From the NCBI RefSeq assembly GCF_001747095.1, contig NZ_MDGP01000001.1, positions 665,001 through 729,000 on the forward strand: a stretch of 64,000 bases of DNA. Direction: 5' to 3'. The notes beneath the pieces were generated by a model, which saw only the letters and a program-made list of their open reading frames with translations, did not search any database and was not told the DNA's origin. This DNA is from Roseivirga sp. 4D4 (lineage in GTDB: Bacteria; Bacteroidota; Bacteroidia; Cytophagales; Cyclobacteriaceae). The first letter of the stretch is position 1. The number at the start of each line of letters is the position of its first letter. The translations under genes were made by a program, and so were the position numbers. Below, in pieces: positions 54,141 to 62,832 of this stretch.

Positions 54141-55421
54141 ATGAAAAAACGATCCCTCCTTATCGTTGCGGGTGTCTTTGTCGCGGCTATAATATTCTTC
54201 ATCACCAAGGTTAATAAAGGCTCAGCTGATACTGGTGAGGTTTTTACAACAGTACAAAGGGGTGAATTCCGGTCTGAGATCATTGCCTCTGGTGAGTTGT
54301 TTGCAAAAAGTTCGGCTGAAATCAGAGGCCCTGGCGGTATGCAATCTGCTGGTATTTTCCAAACTAAAATTGAGCACATCATTGAAGAGGGTACGGTAGT
54401 AAACGCGGGTGATTATGTTGCTCGATTGGACCAGACGGAGTTGGGCACTAAACGCCAACAACGTATGTCTGATTACACTGTAAGTACCTCACAGTATACG
54501 CAAGCCTCTCTTGATTCTGCAATAGAGTTAAGAAAGGCTAGGGATGCTATGGATAAACTGCTCTTCGAAATTGATAAAAAGAAGTTAGTATTGGAGAATT
54601 CCCAATACGAGCCACCTGCTGTGGTGAAAGAGAAGACAATGGACCTTGAAAGAGCTGAGAAACAGTACAAGCAAGAGCTTGAGAACTATGAGCTGCAGCG
54701 TCAAAAGTCAGTGGCCAAAATGAAGGAGGCGGAAGCTAAGATGAATGATGATAAGGCCAAATTGGATGCCTTGCTAAACTTACAGAAGCAATTCACGATT
54801 ATGGCATCGGAACCAGGAATGCTGATTTATAAAAGGGATTGGAGAGGTAATAAATTGGGGGTTGGTGCTCAGGTAAGTGCGTGGGACCCCGTGGTGGCGA
54901 CACTTCCTGACCTGACTAAAATGGTTTCTAAAACCTATATCAATGAAGTAGATATTAACAATGTTAAGGAAGGTCAACGTGTAGATATTGGCTTGGATGC
55001 TTTTCCAGATAAGAGACTAACTGGCGTTGTTATAGATGTTGCTAACATGGGACAGCAAAGGCCAAATTCAGATTCAAAAGTTTTCGAGATATCAGTACAA
55101 ATTCATGAGTCAGACACTACACTTCGTCCTGGCATGACCACAAGTAATAAAATTATAGCAGAAGTGCTTTCGGATGTGATTTTTATCCCGGTGGAAGCCG
55201 TGCATAGTCAGGGAGATTCGCTTACCTACGTACTCGCAAAAGATGGAGGAAGTTCTGTAAGGCAAGAGGTACTGCTAGGCAGGTCGAATTCTGATGAGGT
55301 AGTTGTGCTTAATGGACTGGATGAGGGAAGTACTATCTATTTGTCTGACCCTGACAATATGGAGAGCCGACCCTTGCGTCTTATTGACAAAACAAATAAA
55401 GCTATAGCCAAAAAGGATTAA
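54141..55421 (+). CDS. MacA/HlyD-like periplasmic adaptor
   Basis: A 426-residue adaptor with an N-terminal anchor (RSLLIVAGVFVAAIIFFI). Next come a lipoyl half (SEIIASGELFAKSSAEIRGP), a long coiled-coil hairpin (about 115-215, ERAEKQYKQELENYELQRQK), the second lipoyl half, and beta-barrel and membrane-proximal domains (GQRVDIGLDAFPDKRLTGVV, RPGMTTSNKIIAEVLSDVIF). It links an inner-membrane permease to an outer-membrane channel. The permease gene follows three bases later. Confidence 0.9.
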   Translation: MKKRSLLIVAGVFVAAIIFFITKVNKGSADTGEVFTTVQRGEFRSEIIASGELFAKSSAEIRGPGGMQSAGIFQTKIEHIIEEGTVVNAGDYVARLDQTELGTKRQQRMSDYTVSTSQYTQASLDSAIELRKARDAMDKLLFEIDKKKLVLENSQYEPPAVVKEKTMDLERAEKQYKQELENYELQRQKSVAKMKEAEAKMNDDKAKLDALLNLQKQFTIMASEPGMLIYKRDWRGNKLGVGAQVSAWDPVVATLPDLTKMVSKTYINEVDINNVKEGQRVDIGLDAFPDKRLTGVVIDVANMGQQRPNSDSKVFEISVQIHESDTTLRPGMTTSNKIIAEVLSDVIFIPVEAVHSQGDSLTYVLAKDGGSSVRQEVLLGRSNSDEVVVLNGLDEGSTIYLSDPDNMESRPLRLIDKTNKAIAKKD

Positions 55422-55423
55422 TA

Positions 55424-56758
55424 ATGATCCAGCGGATTCTCCTAAATATGGCCATCGCCTCAGAGGCGGTTTTGGCTAATAAGATACGATCGCTCCTGAC
55501 CGCTTTGGGTATCATTTTCGGAGTGGCTGCCGTGATTGCCATGTTGGCCATCGGATCAGGCGCTCAGCAGGAGATACTTGAGCAAATTGAGCTTGTGGGT
55601 GTCAATAATATCGTCATTAACCCGGTGGTAGAGCAGAGTGAAGGCAATGTGGAGCCAGAAGAAGGTACAGTAGGTACTCAAGAGACTAAAAAGAACCTTT
55701 CGCTTGGGTTAAATTTCTTGGATGTTGAAAGTATCCGGAAAATTGTCCCTGGTATAGAGATGATAAGCCCGGAGATCGTTCTTGACACCGAAGTCACGCG
55801 TGAAGGCTTTCGTAGAACGGCCAAGTTAGTTGGGGTGGATAATACATTTTTTAAGATTTCAGGTTTTGAGTTGGACGAGGGAGACTATTTCAATCAAGAA
55901 CAAATTCAAAAGGGAGCACCAGTCTGTATTATAGGCAAAACAATTAAGTCAAAGTTTTTTAGTCGCGAAGAGCCAATAGGGAAGTACATAAAGGTGGGTA
56001 AGCACTGGCTCAAGGTAATTGGTGTCCTAGAGGAACGCATCATTTCGGATAAGAGCATTACCAACCTAGGAATTCGGGATTATAACATGGATATCTACAC
56101 TCCGCTGAGTACAGCCTTGATCCGATATGAAAATCGCTTGATGGTTACCAACTCCTTGATTCAAGAAGCCAGAAGAAACAGGAATAATGATCAGTCGGGT
56201 GTAAATTATCATCAGCTCGATCGATTGGTCATCAAAGTGCGTGATACAGAGCAGATCAATTCAATTGCTCAGGTTGTCTCGAAGTTGTTAAGTAGAAAGC
56301 ACAGCGATGTGGTGGACTATGAAATAGAGATACCAGAACTAATGCTCAAACAGCAACAGCGAACCAAGAATATTTTCAACTACGTACTTGGAGGAATTGC
56401 CGGTATCTCCTTGCTGGTCGGAGGAATAGGGATTATGAATATCATGTTGGCATCTGTGCTAGAACGCATTAAGGAAATTGGTTTGAGATTATCACTCGGG
56501 GCAAAGAAGGCAGACATCATTTACCAGTTCCTATTAGAAGCTGTCATGATTAGTTTTTCCGGAGGTGCGGTGGGAGTGATCTTAGGTTTGACTATCGCCT
56601 TTGGGATAGCCGAATTAGCCGATATACCGACAATTGTTAGTGGTTTTTCAATTCTTTTATCCTTTGGTGTGGCTGTTACAGTGGGCGTGATTTTTGGTAT
56701 AGCACCCGCCAGACGAGCTGCGAGCCAAGACCCCATTACTTCTCTACGCTACGAGTAG
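55424..56758 (+). CDS. MacB-like ABC permease (no ATPase domain)
   Basis: A 444-residue permease with one N-terminal helix (ALGIIFGVAAVIAMLAIGSG), a MacB-type periplasmic core domain (about 50-310) and three C-terminal helices (VLGGIAGISLLVGGIGIMNI to SFGVAVTVGVIFGIAPARRA). RIKEIGLRLSLGAKKADII is the coupling loop. E. coli MacB carries its own ATPase; here no ATPase is fused and none is in the next 10 kb, so it must use one encoded elsewhere. MacAB-type pumps extrude macrolides, toxins or lipoproteins. It forms an operon with the adaptor. Confidence 0.9.
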   Translation: MIQRILLNMAIASEAVLANKIRSLLTALGIIFGVAAVIAMLAIGSGAQQEILEQIELVGVNNIVINPVVEQSEGNVEPEEGTVGTQETKKNLSLGLNFLDVESIRKIVPGIEMISPEIVLDTEVTREGFRRTAKLVGVDNTFFKISGFELDEGDYFNQEQIQKGAPVCIIGKTIKSKFFSREEPIGKYIKVGKHWLKVIGVLEERIISDKSITNLGIRDYNMDIYTPLSTALIRYENRLMVTNSLIQEARRNRNNDQSGVNYHQLDRLVIKVRDTEQINSIAQVVSKLLSRKHSDVVDYEIEIPELMLKQQQRTKNIFNYVLGGIAGISLLVGGIGIMNIMLASVLERIKEIGLRLSLGAKKADIIYQFLLEAVMISFSGGAVGVILGLTIAFGIAELADIPTIVSGFSILLSFGVAVTVGVIFGIAPARRAASQDPITSLRYE

Positions 56759-56853
56759 CTGCAACTTTTAAAGGTTTTGGCGTTGTATTGACTATAGGTT
56801 GGACTTTTGTCTTATGGCATGGTTCTGATTAACTTGAAGAAAATTTTTTAGTT

Positions 56854-57465
56854 ATGAGAGTTAAGTTTGTAGTTATCCTGGTTCTTTTTGCAATGTCTTT
56901 CAGCGTGCCATCACTTTATGGTCAAACGTCAAAGGAGAAAGAGAAATCTGAAAAACCATTATCCAAGAAAGAAAAGAGAAGGTTGGCGAAAGCCAAGAAA
57001 CTTGAAGCCAAAATCCAAGATGTACTAGCCTTGATAGACGCACGTGACTTCGTGATTAAGGATGATGGTGTAAGTGGTGGTTTGTACCCTCAGTCTGGAC
57101 TAGTGAACTTCTTTCGGATCAAGGGTGACACGATCACCTTTCAAAGACAGGGCGCAAAACCTCTAGGAACAGGTATTCAGGAAGATGAGGTAATCGATAA
57201 ATTTCAAGGTATTATAAGGGGATTGAAGGTTTTTGAGTCCGAAGGTGATTTACCACCAAGGGTGGTTGTGAGCTATTTGGATAGAATTACCCAAGAGTTC
57301 CGAAGAACAGTCATATATATCTTTCCGAGTCGAGTGGAAGCTAGGCGTGAAGATGGAACTGGCCTCGTAATTCGAGGAAAGCACTACTCTATTGCTAAAG
57401 CCAGAGTACGTGAATTGGGAATTAACTCCGATAGACTCTTGGTTGAAACGGCCCAGAGGTATTAA
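56854..57465 (+). CDS. Secreted protein of an unnamed tandem family, copy 1
   Basis: A 203-residue protein with a signal peptide (ending SLYGQ), a Lys/Glu-rich segment (residues about 24-50), a helix (AKIQDVLALIDARDF) and a globular core. Family marks seen in all five copies: DDG at the start of the core, NFFRIKGDTITFQRQ, QGIIRGLKV, FPSRVEA and IRGK. It is the most diverged copy and the first behind the MacB-like gene, 95 bases away. I cannot assign a known family with confidence; a distant link to DUF4251 is possible. Probably periplasmic. Confidence 0.75.
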   Translation: MRVKFVVILVLFAMSFSVPSLYGQTSKEKEKSEKPLSKKEKRRLAKAKKLEAKIQDVLALIDARDFVIKDDGVSGGLYPQSGLVNFFRIKGDTITFQRQGAKPLGTGIQEDEVIDKFQGIIRGLKVFESEGDLPPRVVVSYLDRITQEFRRTVIYIFPSRVEARREDGTGLVIRGKHYSIAKARVRELGINSDRLLVETAQRY

Positions 57466-57568
57466 GCGAGAAGAACTTGTATAAAGTTTCCCTCGTAAAA
57501 AAATATGAAATTAATAGAATGATTTTTGTTGCCATTCGATAGTGTTCTCACTAACTAAAACTGATGAT

Positions 57569-58243
57569 ATGGGAAAGTTGAACAAAATACTCGCTGTTAT
57601 AACACTGATATTCTTTGGTCTATCTCCAATTATGGCGCAAGACACAAATCAGGACACAACTCCTAAAATGACCAAGCGGATGAAACGTCAGCTGGCAAAG
57701 CAGGAGGCCAAGGAGAGAAAGATAAAGTACAATGCGAAGAAACTGGTTCAACTGATTGAGCAGAAGGATTTGGTAGTGATGGATGATGGCGTTGGTAGAG
57801 ACGTATATCCAGAATCCGGTTTGGTTAACTTTTTTAGAATAAAAGGAGATACCTTGACCTTTCAAAGGGTTGGTTCTAGTGCTTTGGGAACTGGATATCA
57901 GAGTGACCCAAAAATATTCAAGAAGAAAGGTGTCATTTTCGAATATCAGGTTTTAGACTCTGAAGCAGGCAGGCCTCAAAGGATATTCTTGAGGTACCGC
58001 GAACTTCTCACACTCGAGCCATTCCAAGTCTTGATATTTGTACACGCTAATCGATTTGAAGTACGCAATGATGATGGATCAGGTATTCTTATTCGCGGGA
58101 AATTAGCAAATAATGAAGATGCTAACGTCTTGGAGATTGGTAAGAACTCTACAACCCTCCTTTTGAATCAACAACTGGGTTATAGGCGGAGAGCAAGTCG
58201 ATCTGGAAGACAAATACTTGACGGCTGGCGTGGAGGAGAGTAG
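57569..58243 (+). CDS. Secreted protein of an unnamed tandem family, copy 2
   Basis: A 224-residue protein from the ATG at 57569; a GTG nine codons earlier would not leave a proper signal peptide, which here ends SPIMAQ. The order is Lys/Arg-rich stretch (KRMKRQLAKQEAKERKIK), helix (KKLVQLIEQKDLVVM), then core with DDGVGRDVYPESGLVNFFRI, GDTLTFQRVG, HANRFEVRNDDGSG, IRGK and EIGKNSTTLLL. It and copy 3 are near-identical through the core, and their similarity reaches upstream of the start. No catalytic motif. Confidence 0.8.
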   Translation: MGKLNKILAVITLIFFGLSPIMAQDTNQDTTPKMTKRMKRQLAKQEAKERKIKYNAKKLVQLIEQKDLVVMDDGVGRDVYPESGLVNFFRIKGDTLTFQRVGSSALGTGYQSDPKIFKKKGVIFEYQVLDSEAGRPQRIFLRYRELLTLEPFQVLIFVHANRFEVRNDDGSGILIRGKLANNEDANVLEIGKNSTTLLLNQQLGYRRRASRSGRQILDGWRGGE

Positions 58244-58513
58244 TGTGGTTGAAATTAATCAAGTTAAGGTAAGAGTTGTGATCGTAAAAAGAACAATGAG
58301 GAATTGTGATTATTGATCATGGCGTGACAGTCGATTAGCCAAGTAATACCTTGATATCTGTTTTTTCCAGAATTGTAGGAGATACGCTGATAGCCACAGG
58401 TATTAAGTGTAAAAAAATTGTAAAACATTTCCCCTTGACATAAGATTATTGTACTAATGGAATGATTTTTGTTGTCATTCAGTAGTGATTTAACATTAAC
58501 TAAAGCTGATGAT

Positions 58514-59191
58514 ATGGGGAAATTGAGCAAAATATTCGGTGTTTTAATTCTATTGTTCTTTGGTTTATCCACGGTTGTGGCTCAAGACACTAATACGGAG
58601 GAAACTTCAAAAGTGACCAAACGAATGAAGCGTCAACAAGCGAAAAAGGATAAGACGGAGAGAAAGATTAGCTACAATGCTAAAAAATTGGTGCAGTTGA
58701 TCGAAAAAAGAGATGTGGTGGTAATGGATGACGGTGTAGGGCGTGGTCTTTACCCAGAATCAGGTTTAGTGAATTTCTTTAGAATCAAAGGTGATACGCT
58801 AACGTTCCAAAGAATGGGTGCTGATGCTTTGGGAACTGGTATCCAGTCTGATCCTGACATTTTTAAGAAAAAGGGAATAATTTTTGAATACCAAGTCTTG
58901 GACTCAGAGCAAGGTCGTCCGAGACGTATCTTTTTAAGATATCGCGAGTTGTTGTCTTTAGAGCCATTTCAAGTTTTGATTTTTGTACATGCTAATCGGT
59001 TTGAGGTACGAAATGATGATGGGTCAGGCGTACTAATTCGAGGAAAACTAGCGAGTAATGAAGATGCTAACGTACTGGAGATTGGTCAGAATTCGACTAC
59101 ACTACTTTTGGAACAAAGGCTCTGGAGAAATGGAAGAAGAAAGAGAGACGGGGAAGGTAGACTTTTAACTGGTTGGAGAGGAGGTCAGTAA
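58514..59191 (+). CDS. Secreted protein of an unnamed tandem family, copy 3
   Basis: A 225-residue protein from the ATG at 58514 (signal peptide ending TVVAQ), the closest relative of copy 2. It has the same order: a basic stretch (KRMKRQQAKKDKTERKI), a helix (KKLVQLIEKRDVVVM) and a core with YPESGLVNFFRIKGDTLTF, LGTGIQSDPD, HANRFEVRNDDGSG and EIGQNSTTLLL. A basic tail (RNGRRKRDGEG) follows. Copy 4 starts one base after its stop. Confidence 0.8.
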   Translation: MGKLSKIFGVLILLFFGLSTVVAQDTNTEETSKVTKRMKRQQAKKDKTERKISYNAKKLVQLIEKRDVVVMDDGVGRGLYPESGLVNFFRIKGDTLTFQRMGADALGTGIQSDPDIFKKKGIIFEYQVLDSEQGRPRRIFLRYRELLSLEPFQVLIFVHANRFEVRNDDGSGVLIRGKLASNEDANVLEIGQNSTTLLLEQRLWRNGRRKRDGEGRLLTGWRGGQ

Positions 59192-59192
59192 G

Positions 59193-59867
59193 ATGGCTAA
59201 TATCACAAAACACAGAAAAGTTATATGCAGAGCAATTACTGTATTCTCTTTGGTTGTCATCGGAATAGTTCCTGTTTATGGTCAACATCTCGATAGTGAT
59301 ATCACTCCAGAATTGACCAAACGGGAGGTCCGTAAGTTAAAACGTCAAAAGATTGAAATGGCCAAAGTTCAGGCTAATATTGAACGGATGATTGATCTGT
59401 TGGAACAGCGTGATCTAGTGATTATTGATGATGGAATGAGATCGGGATGGTCAAGTGAACCTTTGATATCCAACTTTTTCAGGATTAAGGGAGATACCCT
59501 AACCACCCAGAGGGCATCTGGAAAAAGAACTTTTGAATCAATATCACGCATAAACAAAAGGCAGGGTATTATCACCAAAATTAGAACTCTGGAGAATTCA
59601 AACAGAGTGATTATTGAATACCGAGATGCACTAACACTGGAACCAAGGCAGTATTCAATTATGGTCTTTGCCAATCGGTTGGAAGTCAAAGACGACTTTG
59701 AGTCCAGATTATTGATAAGAGGCAAGGCTGAAAAGAATACCGATGCAAATGTCTTTGAAATAGGCAAGAATTCAGCTTCTCTAATGTTTGAAAGAAGGCT
59801 ATGGAGTTCAGGAAGGGCTCGCAACGGAGAAGGACTCTTCAGTGATGGTGCGGCTATCGGTTGGTAG
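59193..59867 (+). CDS. Secreted protein of an unnamed tandem family, copy 4
   Basis: A 224-residue protein (signal peptide ending VPVYGQ), in one transcript with copy 3 (one base between stop and start). It keeps DLVIIDDG, SNFFRIKGDTLTTQR, QGIITKIRTLE, FANRLEV and IRGKAE, but the YPESGL segment of the others is changed to WSSEPL and the GTG turn is lost. It is followed by the terminator of the group. Confidence 0.75.
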   Translation: MANITKHRKVICRAITVFSLVVIGIVPVYGQHLDSDITPELTKREVRKLKRQKIEMAKVQANIERMIDLLEQRDLVIIDDGMRSGWSSEPLISNFFRIKGDTLTTQRASGKRTFESISRINKRQGIITKIRTLENSNRVIIEYRDALTLEPRQYSIMVFANRLEVKDDFESRLLIRGKAEKNTDANVFEIGKNSASLMFERRLWSSGRARNGEGLFSDGAAIGW

Positions 59868-59885
59868 GTAAAGAATTAGTAATTG

Positions 59886-59915
59886 AAAACCCTGAATGGC
59901 AACATTCAGGGTTTT
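59886..59915 (+). terminator. Strong terminator after copy 4
   Basis: A perfect 13-base stem (59886-59898 with 59903-59915, loop GCAA) with a plus-strand T6 run at its end. It closes the transcript of copies 1-4 or 3-4; copy 5 therefore needs its own promoter. Confidence 0.88.
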
Positions 59916-60068
59916 TTATTGCCTGCCTATTTCTTAGAAACGTCCAAAAGTTGGAGTTCGTATTCGAAACGAATTTTCTTTTATAAATGGATCTAATTGC
60001 TTGAAAATCCGAGTGTTTGGAATGATAGTTGTTGATTACAATGTGAGAATTATGTTGAATTAAAAGTA

Positions 60069-60728
60069 ATGGATATGAGGAGAAGTAAGAAGATATTCAG
60101 TTTTGTCATATTGGTGCTGTTGAGTATTTCCACAGTTATGGCAGCTGGCATGGACACAGATGTGAATGACAAGAAAACGAAAAGAGCAAAACGGGCAGAG
60201 GCGAAAAGACTAATTAAAGAAGAGAAGATCAGGAGTAATAGTGATCAGCTCGTTCAAAGGCTGGAAGCACAGGATTTAGTTATTGTAGATGACGGTGTTC
60301 GTCACGGAAGTTATCCTGAGTCTGGGCTGGTAAACTTCTTTAGAATTGAAGGTGATACTTTGACTTTTCAGCGAGTAGGAGGAGGCTTTATAGGTACGGG
60401 GGCACAAGGGACCAGAAGTTTTTACAAATCTCAAGGCCTTATACAGGACATAGTAATTATGGAAAGGTCGGACGGTCGACCTGTAAGAGCAGCCATCTTC
60501 TACTTAGATCAAATTACAATGGACCCAATGCGTGCTTTGGTTTATGTTTTTGAAAACCGTTTGGAAGTAAGGAATGACGATGGTACGGGAGTAGAAATTA
60601 GAGGTAAACTGAAAAGCATTGATCAAGCGAATGTACTTGAGATAGGCCAAAATTCGGTAAATATGTTATTCAGAAGTAACCCTTTTGTAACTCCAAGAGG
60701 AAGGAGCTTTGGAAGTAGGGCTTTTTAA
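60069..60728 (+). CDS. Secreted protein of an unnamed tandem family, copy 5
   Basis: A 219-residue protein with a signal peptide (ending STVMAAG), a basic stretch (KKTKRAKRAEAKRLIKEEK), a helix (DQLVQRLEAQDLVIV) and a core with DDGVRHGSYPESGLVNFFRI, GDTLTFQRVGG, FENRLEVRNDDGTG, IRGKLK and EIGQNSVNMLF. It lies beyond a terminator from copies 1-4 and has its own terminator, so it is a separate unit. Confidence 0.78.
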   Translation: MDMRRSKKIFSFVILVLLSISTVMAAGMDTDVNDKKTKRAKRAEAKRLIKEEKIRSNSDQLVQRLEAQDLVIVDDGVRHGSYPESGLVNFFRIEGDTLTFQRVGGGFIGTGAQGTRSFYKSQGLIQDIVIMERSDGRPVRAAIFYLDQITMDPMRALVYVFENRLEVRNDDGTGVEIRGKLKSIDQANVLEIGQNSVNMLFRSNPFVTPRGRSFGSRAF

Positions 60729-60755
60729 TAAAATTGACTGACAATAATTGAAAGG

Positions 60756-60784
60756 ATCCCTGGCTGCATAGTCGGGGATTTTTT
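60756..60784 (+). terminator. Terminator after copy 5
   Basis: A 10-base stem with G-T pairs (60756-60765 with 60770-60779, loop GCAT) ends in T6, 28 bases past the stop of copy 5. Confidence 0.75.
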
Positions 60785-60915
60785 CTTTGTAGAAGTTTAG
60801 GTGACGAACTGGCGGAAAAGAAATTATGTCGGCATTGTCAGGTATAATTGTCAATGAGTTGTTATTAATGTGGGGTAGGAAAAATTAATTTTTCTATATT
60901 GAACCCTATAAGAAT

Positions 60916-60944
60916 AAAAAAGCTGGTTCTCGTATAGAACCAGC
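60916..60944 (-). terminator. Distal terminator of the susCD region
   Basis: A 9-base stem, GCTGGTTCT (60922-60930) with AGAACCAGC (60936-60944). On the minus strand it is followed by six T (60916-60921). It lies 316 bases past the susD stop and 48 bases past the small open frame at 60993-61106. Confidence 0.75.
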
Positions 60945-60992
60945 CCTCTAAACAAATTACATACTGACTAAACGAAAGCGAAGTATGTTTCT

Positions 60993-61106
60993 TTAGTGCT
61001 TCATTATTAGCAGAAAGGGACTGTTTACTGTCTTTTTCTGCATTGCACTTATCTCCTTTATTTCTTCGAGGCGTAGTTGTTCGTTTAAGGCACTGAAGTT
61101 TTTCAT
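60993..61106 (-). CDS. Possible 37-residue peptide gene behind susD
   Basis: On the minus strand an ATG at 61104-61106 opens 37 codons: MKNFSALNEQLRLEEIKEIS, then AMQKKTVNSPFLLIMKH, and a TAA. The charged first half with LRLEEIKEI resembles leader peptides of modified natural products in Bacteroidota (LxxEELKxI), but there is no GG cleavage site. It lies 153 bases past susD and 48 bases before a terminator. Coding status is uncertain. The rest of 60729-61259 shows only hairpins. Confidence 0.35.
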   Translation of the reverse strand: MKNFSALNEQLRLEEIKEISAMQKKTVNSPFLLIMKH

Positions 61107-61213
61107 TGTGACTTACATCTTTACTAATTTGATCTAGCCACTATTTTTTCAGTTAAAACTCCTCTCTGAAAATGGAGTGTTCATAATTCAACTCTCATCG
61201 TCAGGTTAATTTG

Positions 61214-61248
61214 TTGATGAGGGATGTTCGAATAACACCCCTCATCAA
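61214..61248 (-). other. Hairpin directly behind susD
   Basis: A stem of ten plus four base pairs with one mismatch (61214-61228 with 61234-61248) lies 11 bases past the susD stop on the minus strand. No T-run follows. It may protect the 3' end of the susCD message or act as a leaky terminator before the small open frame. Confidence 0.45.
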
Positions 61249-61259
61249 TCCTTCATTTC

Positions 61260-62804
61260 TTATTCTGACCCGTCAGGGTTGCCTAAACCACCAAATGTGT
61301 AATTCGGTATTCCGAGTGCCTCTAGTTCAGAAGCAGGAACCGGCATACTTAATGGTGTACCAGGAGGAAGTTTTAAGTCCTCTGTCGTTGTAATTCTTCT
61401 GGCTAAATATCCGTTTGTCGAAGCATGCCAGCTAAGTTCTACTAAGCGCTCGTATGTTACTTCTCTTAGTAAAACATCGTCACTTTCCGCTCCTGTCAAT
61501 GCAGGAAGTCCGCCACGATCTACACGGGTGGCATTGATCAGTTGCGCTGCCTCTGCTTTGTTACCCCCAGTTCTAATAAGGGCTTCCGCTCTCAATAGAT
61601 TGTTCTCGGTAACCGTAAAGTGCGGCATAGGACCAACTAGGTTGTCATTGACAAAGTAGATGTAACGGCTGTAGCTATAGTTACCGAAGATGTAGAACCC
61701 ACGATCAGATCTGAATGGAACATTACTGTTGTAAGTAAAGTCTGTCAAAATTCTCTGATCTCTCGGAGTCGTAATCTCTGGGTAGCTTAGCACATTGTCT
61801 TGCCATGGGTAAGGAGCTGTAGCATTATTAGGATCCGTATCCGCAGGGTTTTGAATGTCTCTACCTCCAGTACCACCTTCCATCATGTTAATCAGACGTT
61901 GAGATACACGTACCCAACCTGCGAACTGTCCATTTCTCAGTGCTCTTGTCCACCATTGGTTACCACCATCACCATTCGGTGCGATGTCAATTGTTAGACC
62001 ATTGGTAGTCAATTGAAGTACTTCATTCCAATCAGTTTCATTGACTGTCTGGTCTGCGTTTCTCGCAGAGAATACTTCAACTTTAGCCGCATAAGAACGA
62101 GCAAATCTAGCTGCTTCATCAGCAGGTAATGTAACACCATTGAAGCCATTGAATGTAATGTCTGGGTTTGCATCGAATATGGCAGCCGCCTCTAAGAATC
62201 TAGCTTTGGCAGCGTCTGCACATTCGCGGTATCCCGAAAACTCTAAAGAACCAAGTTCTTCATCGGTCAATTCTTCGCTCACAATAAAGCCTCTGTCAAA
62301 GATGATAGATACCCAGCCAAGTGCAAGTCCCTGCATCATTCTCGCATTCGCCAAAACGATCGGGGTATTGTCTTCACCCGTAACTGGATCAATTGCTTTG
62401 CCGTCAAAGTTGGCATTCATTACTTTAAGTACATCGTTTACAGGACCAATGGAGTTATAAATTCCCCTCCATGGGTTTCTGTTAACAAGTCTCGTTGATG
62501 CCGTATTTGAGTTAACAAATGGTCTTGGTGGTATTCTACCACCATCGAACATGGCATAGTTTGTCCATGAAGATGAGAATACCTGTGCGGCAACACTCAA
62601 GTACATGTTAGGATAAGATATCTGTGTTTGATTCCACCACTGCCCGTAAGCCCCCTGCACTAGGGCAGGGAACTCAGCAGGATTAGATAAAACACCATTA
62701 ATATCTAATGCATTTAAATTTTCAACTTCTAAGTCTTCGCAACTCACAAACCCTATTAAGAGCACCGCTGCTAAGACTGATTTTATATTTCTTCTAAGTT
62801 TCAT
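61260..62804 (-). CDS. SusD/RagB-type nutrient-binding lipoprotein
   Basis: A 514-residue lipoprotein from the ATG at 62802-62804; a TTG eight codons upstream is less likely. The signal (LIGFVSCEDLEVEN) carries the acylated Cys. SusD marks include the early DINGVLSNPAEFPALVQGAY, YFVNDNLVGPMPHFTVTENN followed by LLRAEALIRTGGNKAEA, TPR-like helices and the YERLVELSWHA segment. It caps the SusC channel and binds a glycan or peptide on the cell surface. No glycanase gene lies on the near side, so the substrate cannot be deduced. Confidence 0.92.
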   Translation of the reverse strand: MKLRRNIKSVLAAVLLIGFVSCEDLEVENLNALDINGVLSNPAEFPALVQGAYGQWWNQTQISYPNMYLSVAAQVFSSSWTNYAMFDGGRIPPRPFVNSNTASTRLVNRNPWRGIYNSIGPVNDVLKVMNANFDGKAIDPVTGEDNTPIVLANARMMQGLALGWVSIIFDRGFIVSEELTDEELGSLEFSGYRECADAAKARFLEAAAIFDANPDITFNGFNGVTLPADEAARFARSYAAKVEVFSARNADQTVNETDWNEVLQLTTNGLTIDIAPNGDGGNQWWTRALRNGQFAGWVRVSQRLINMMEGGTGGRDIQNPADTDPNNATAPYPWQDNVLSYPEITTPRDQRILTDFTYNSNVPFRSDRGFYIFGNYSYSRYIYFVNDNLVGPMPHFTVTENNLLRAEALIRTGGNKAEAAQLINATRVDRGGLPALTGAESDDVLLREVTYERLVELSWHASTNGYLARRITTTEDLKLPPGTPLSMPVPASELEALGIPNYTFGGLGNPDGSE

Positions 62805-62832
62805 AAAAGTCTCGTTTAATGTTTTCAATCGA

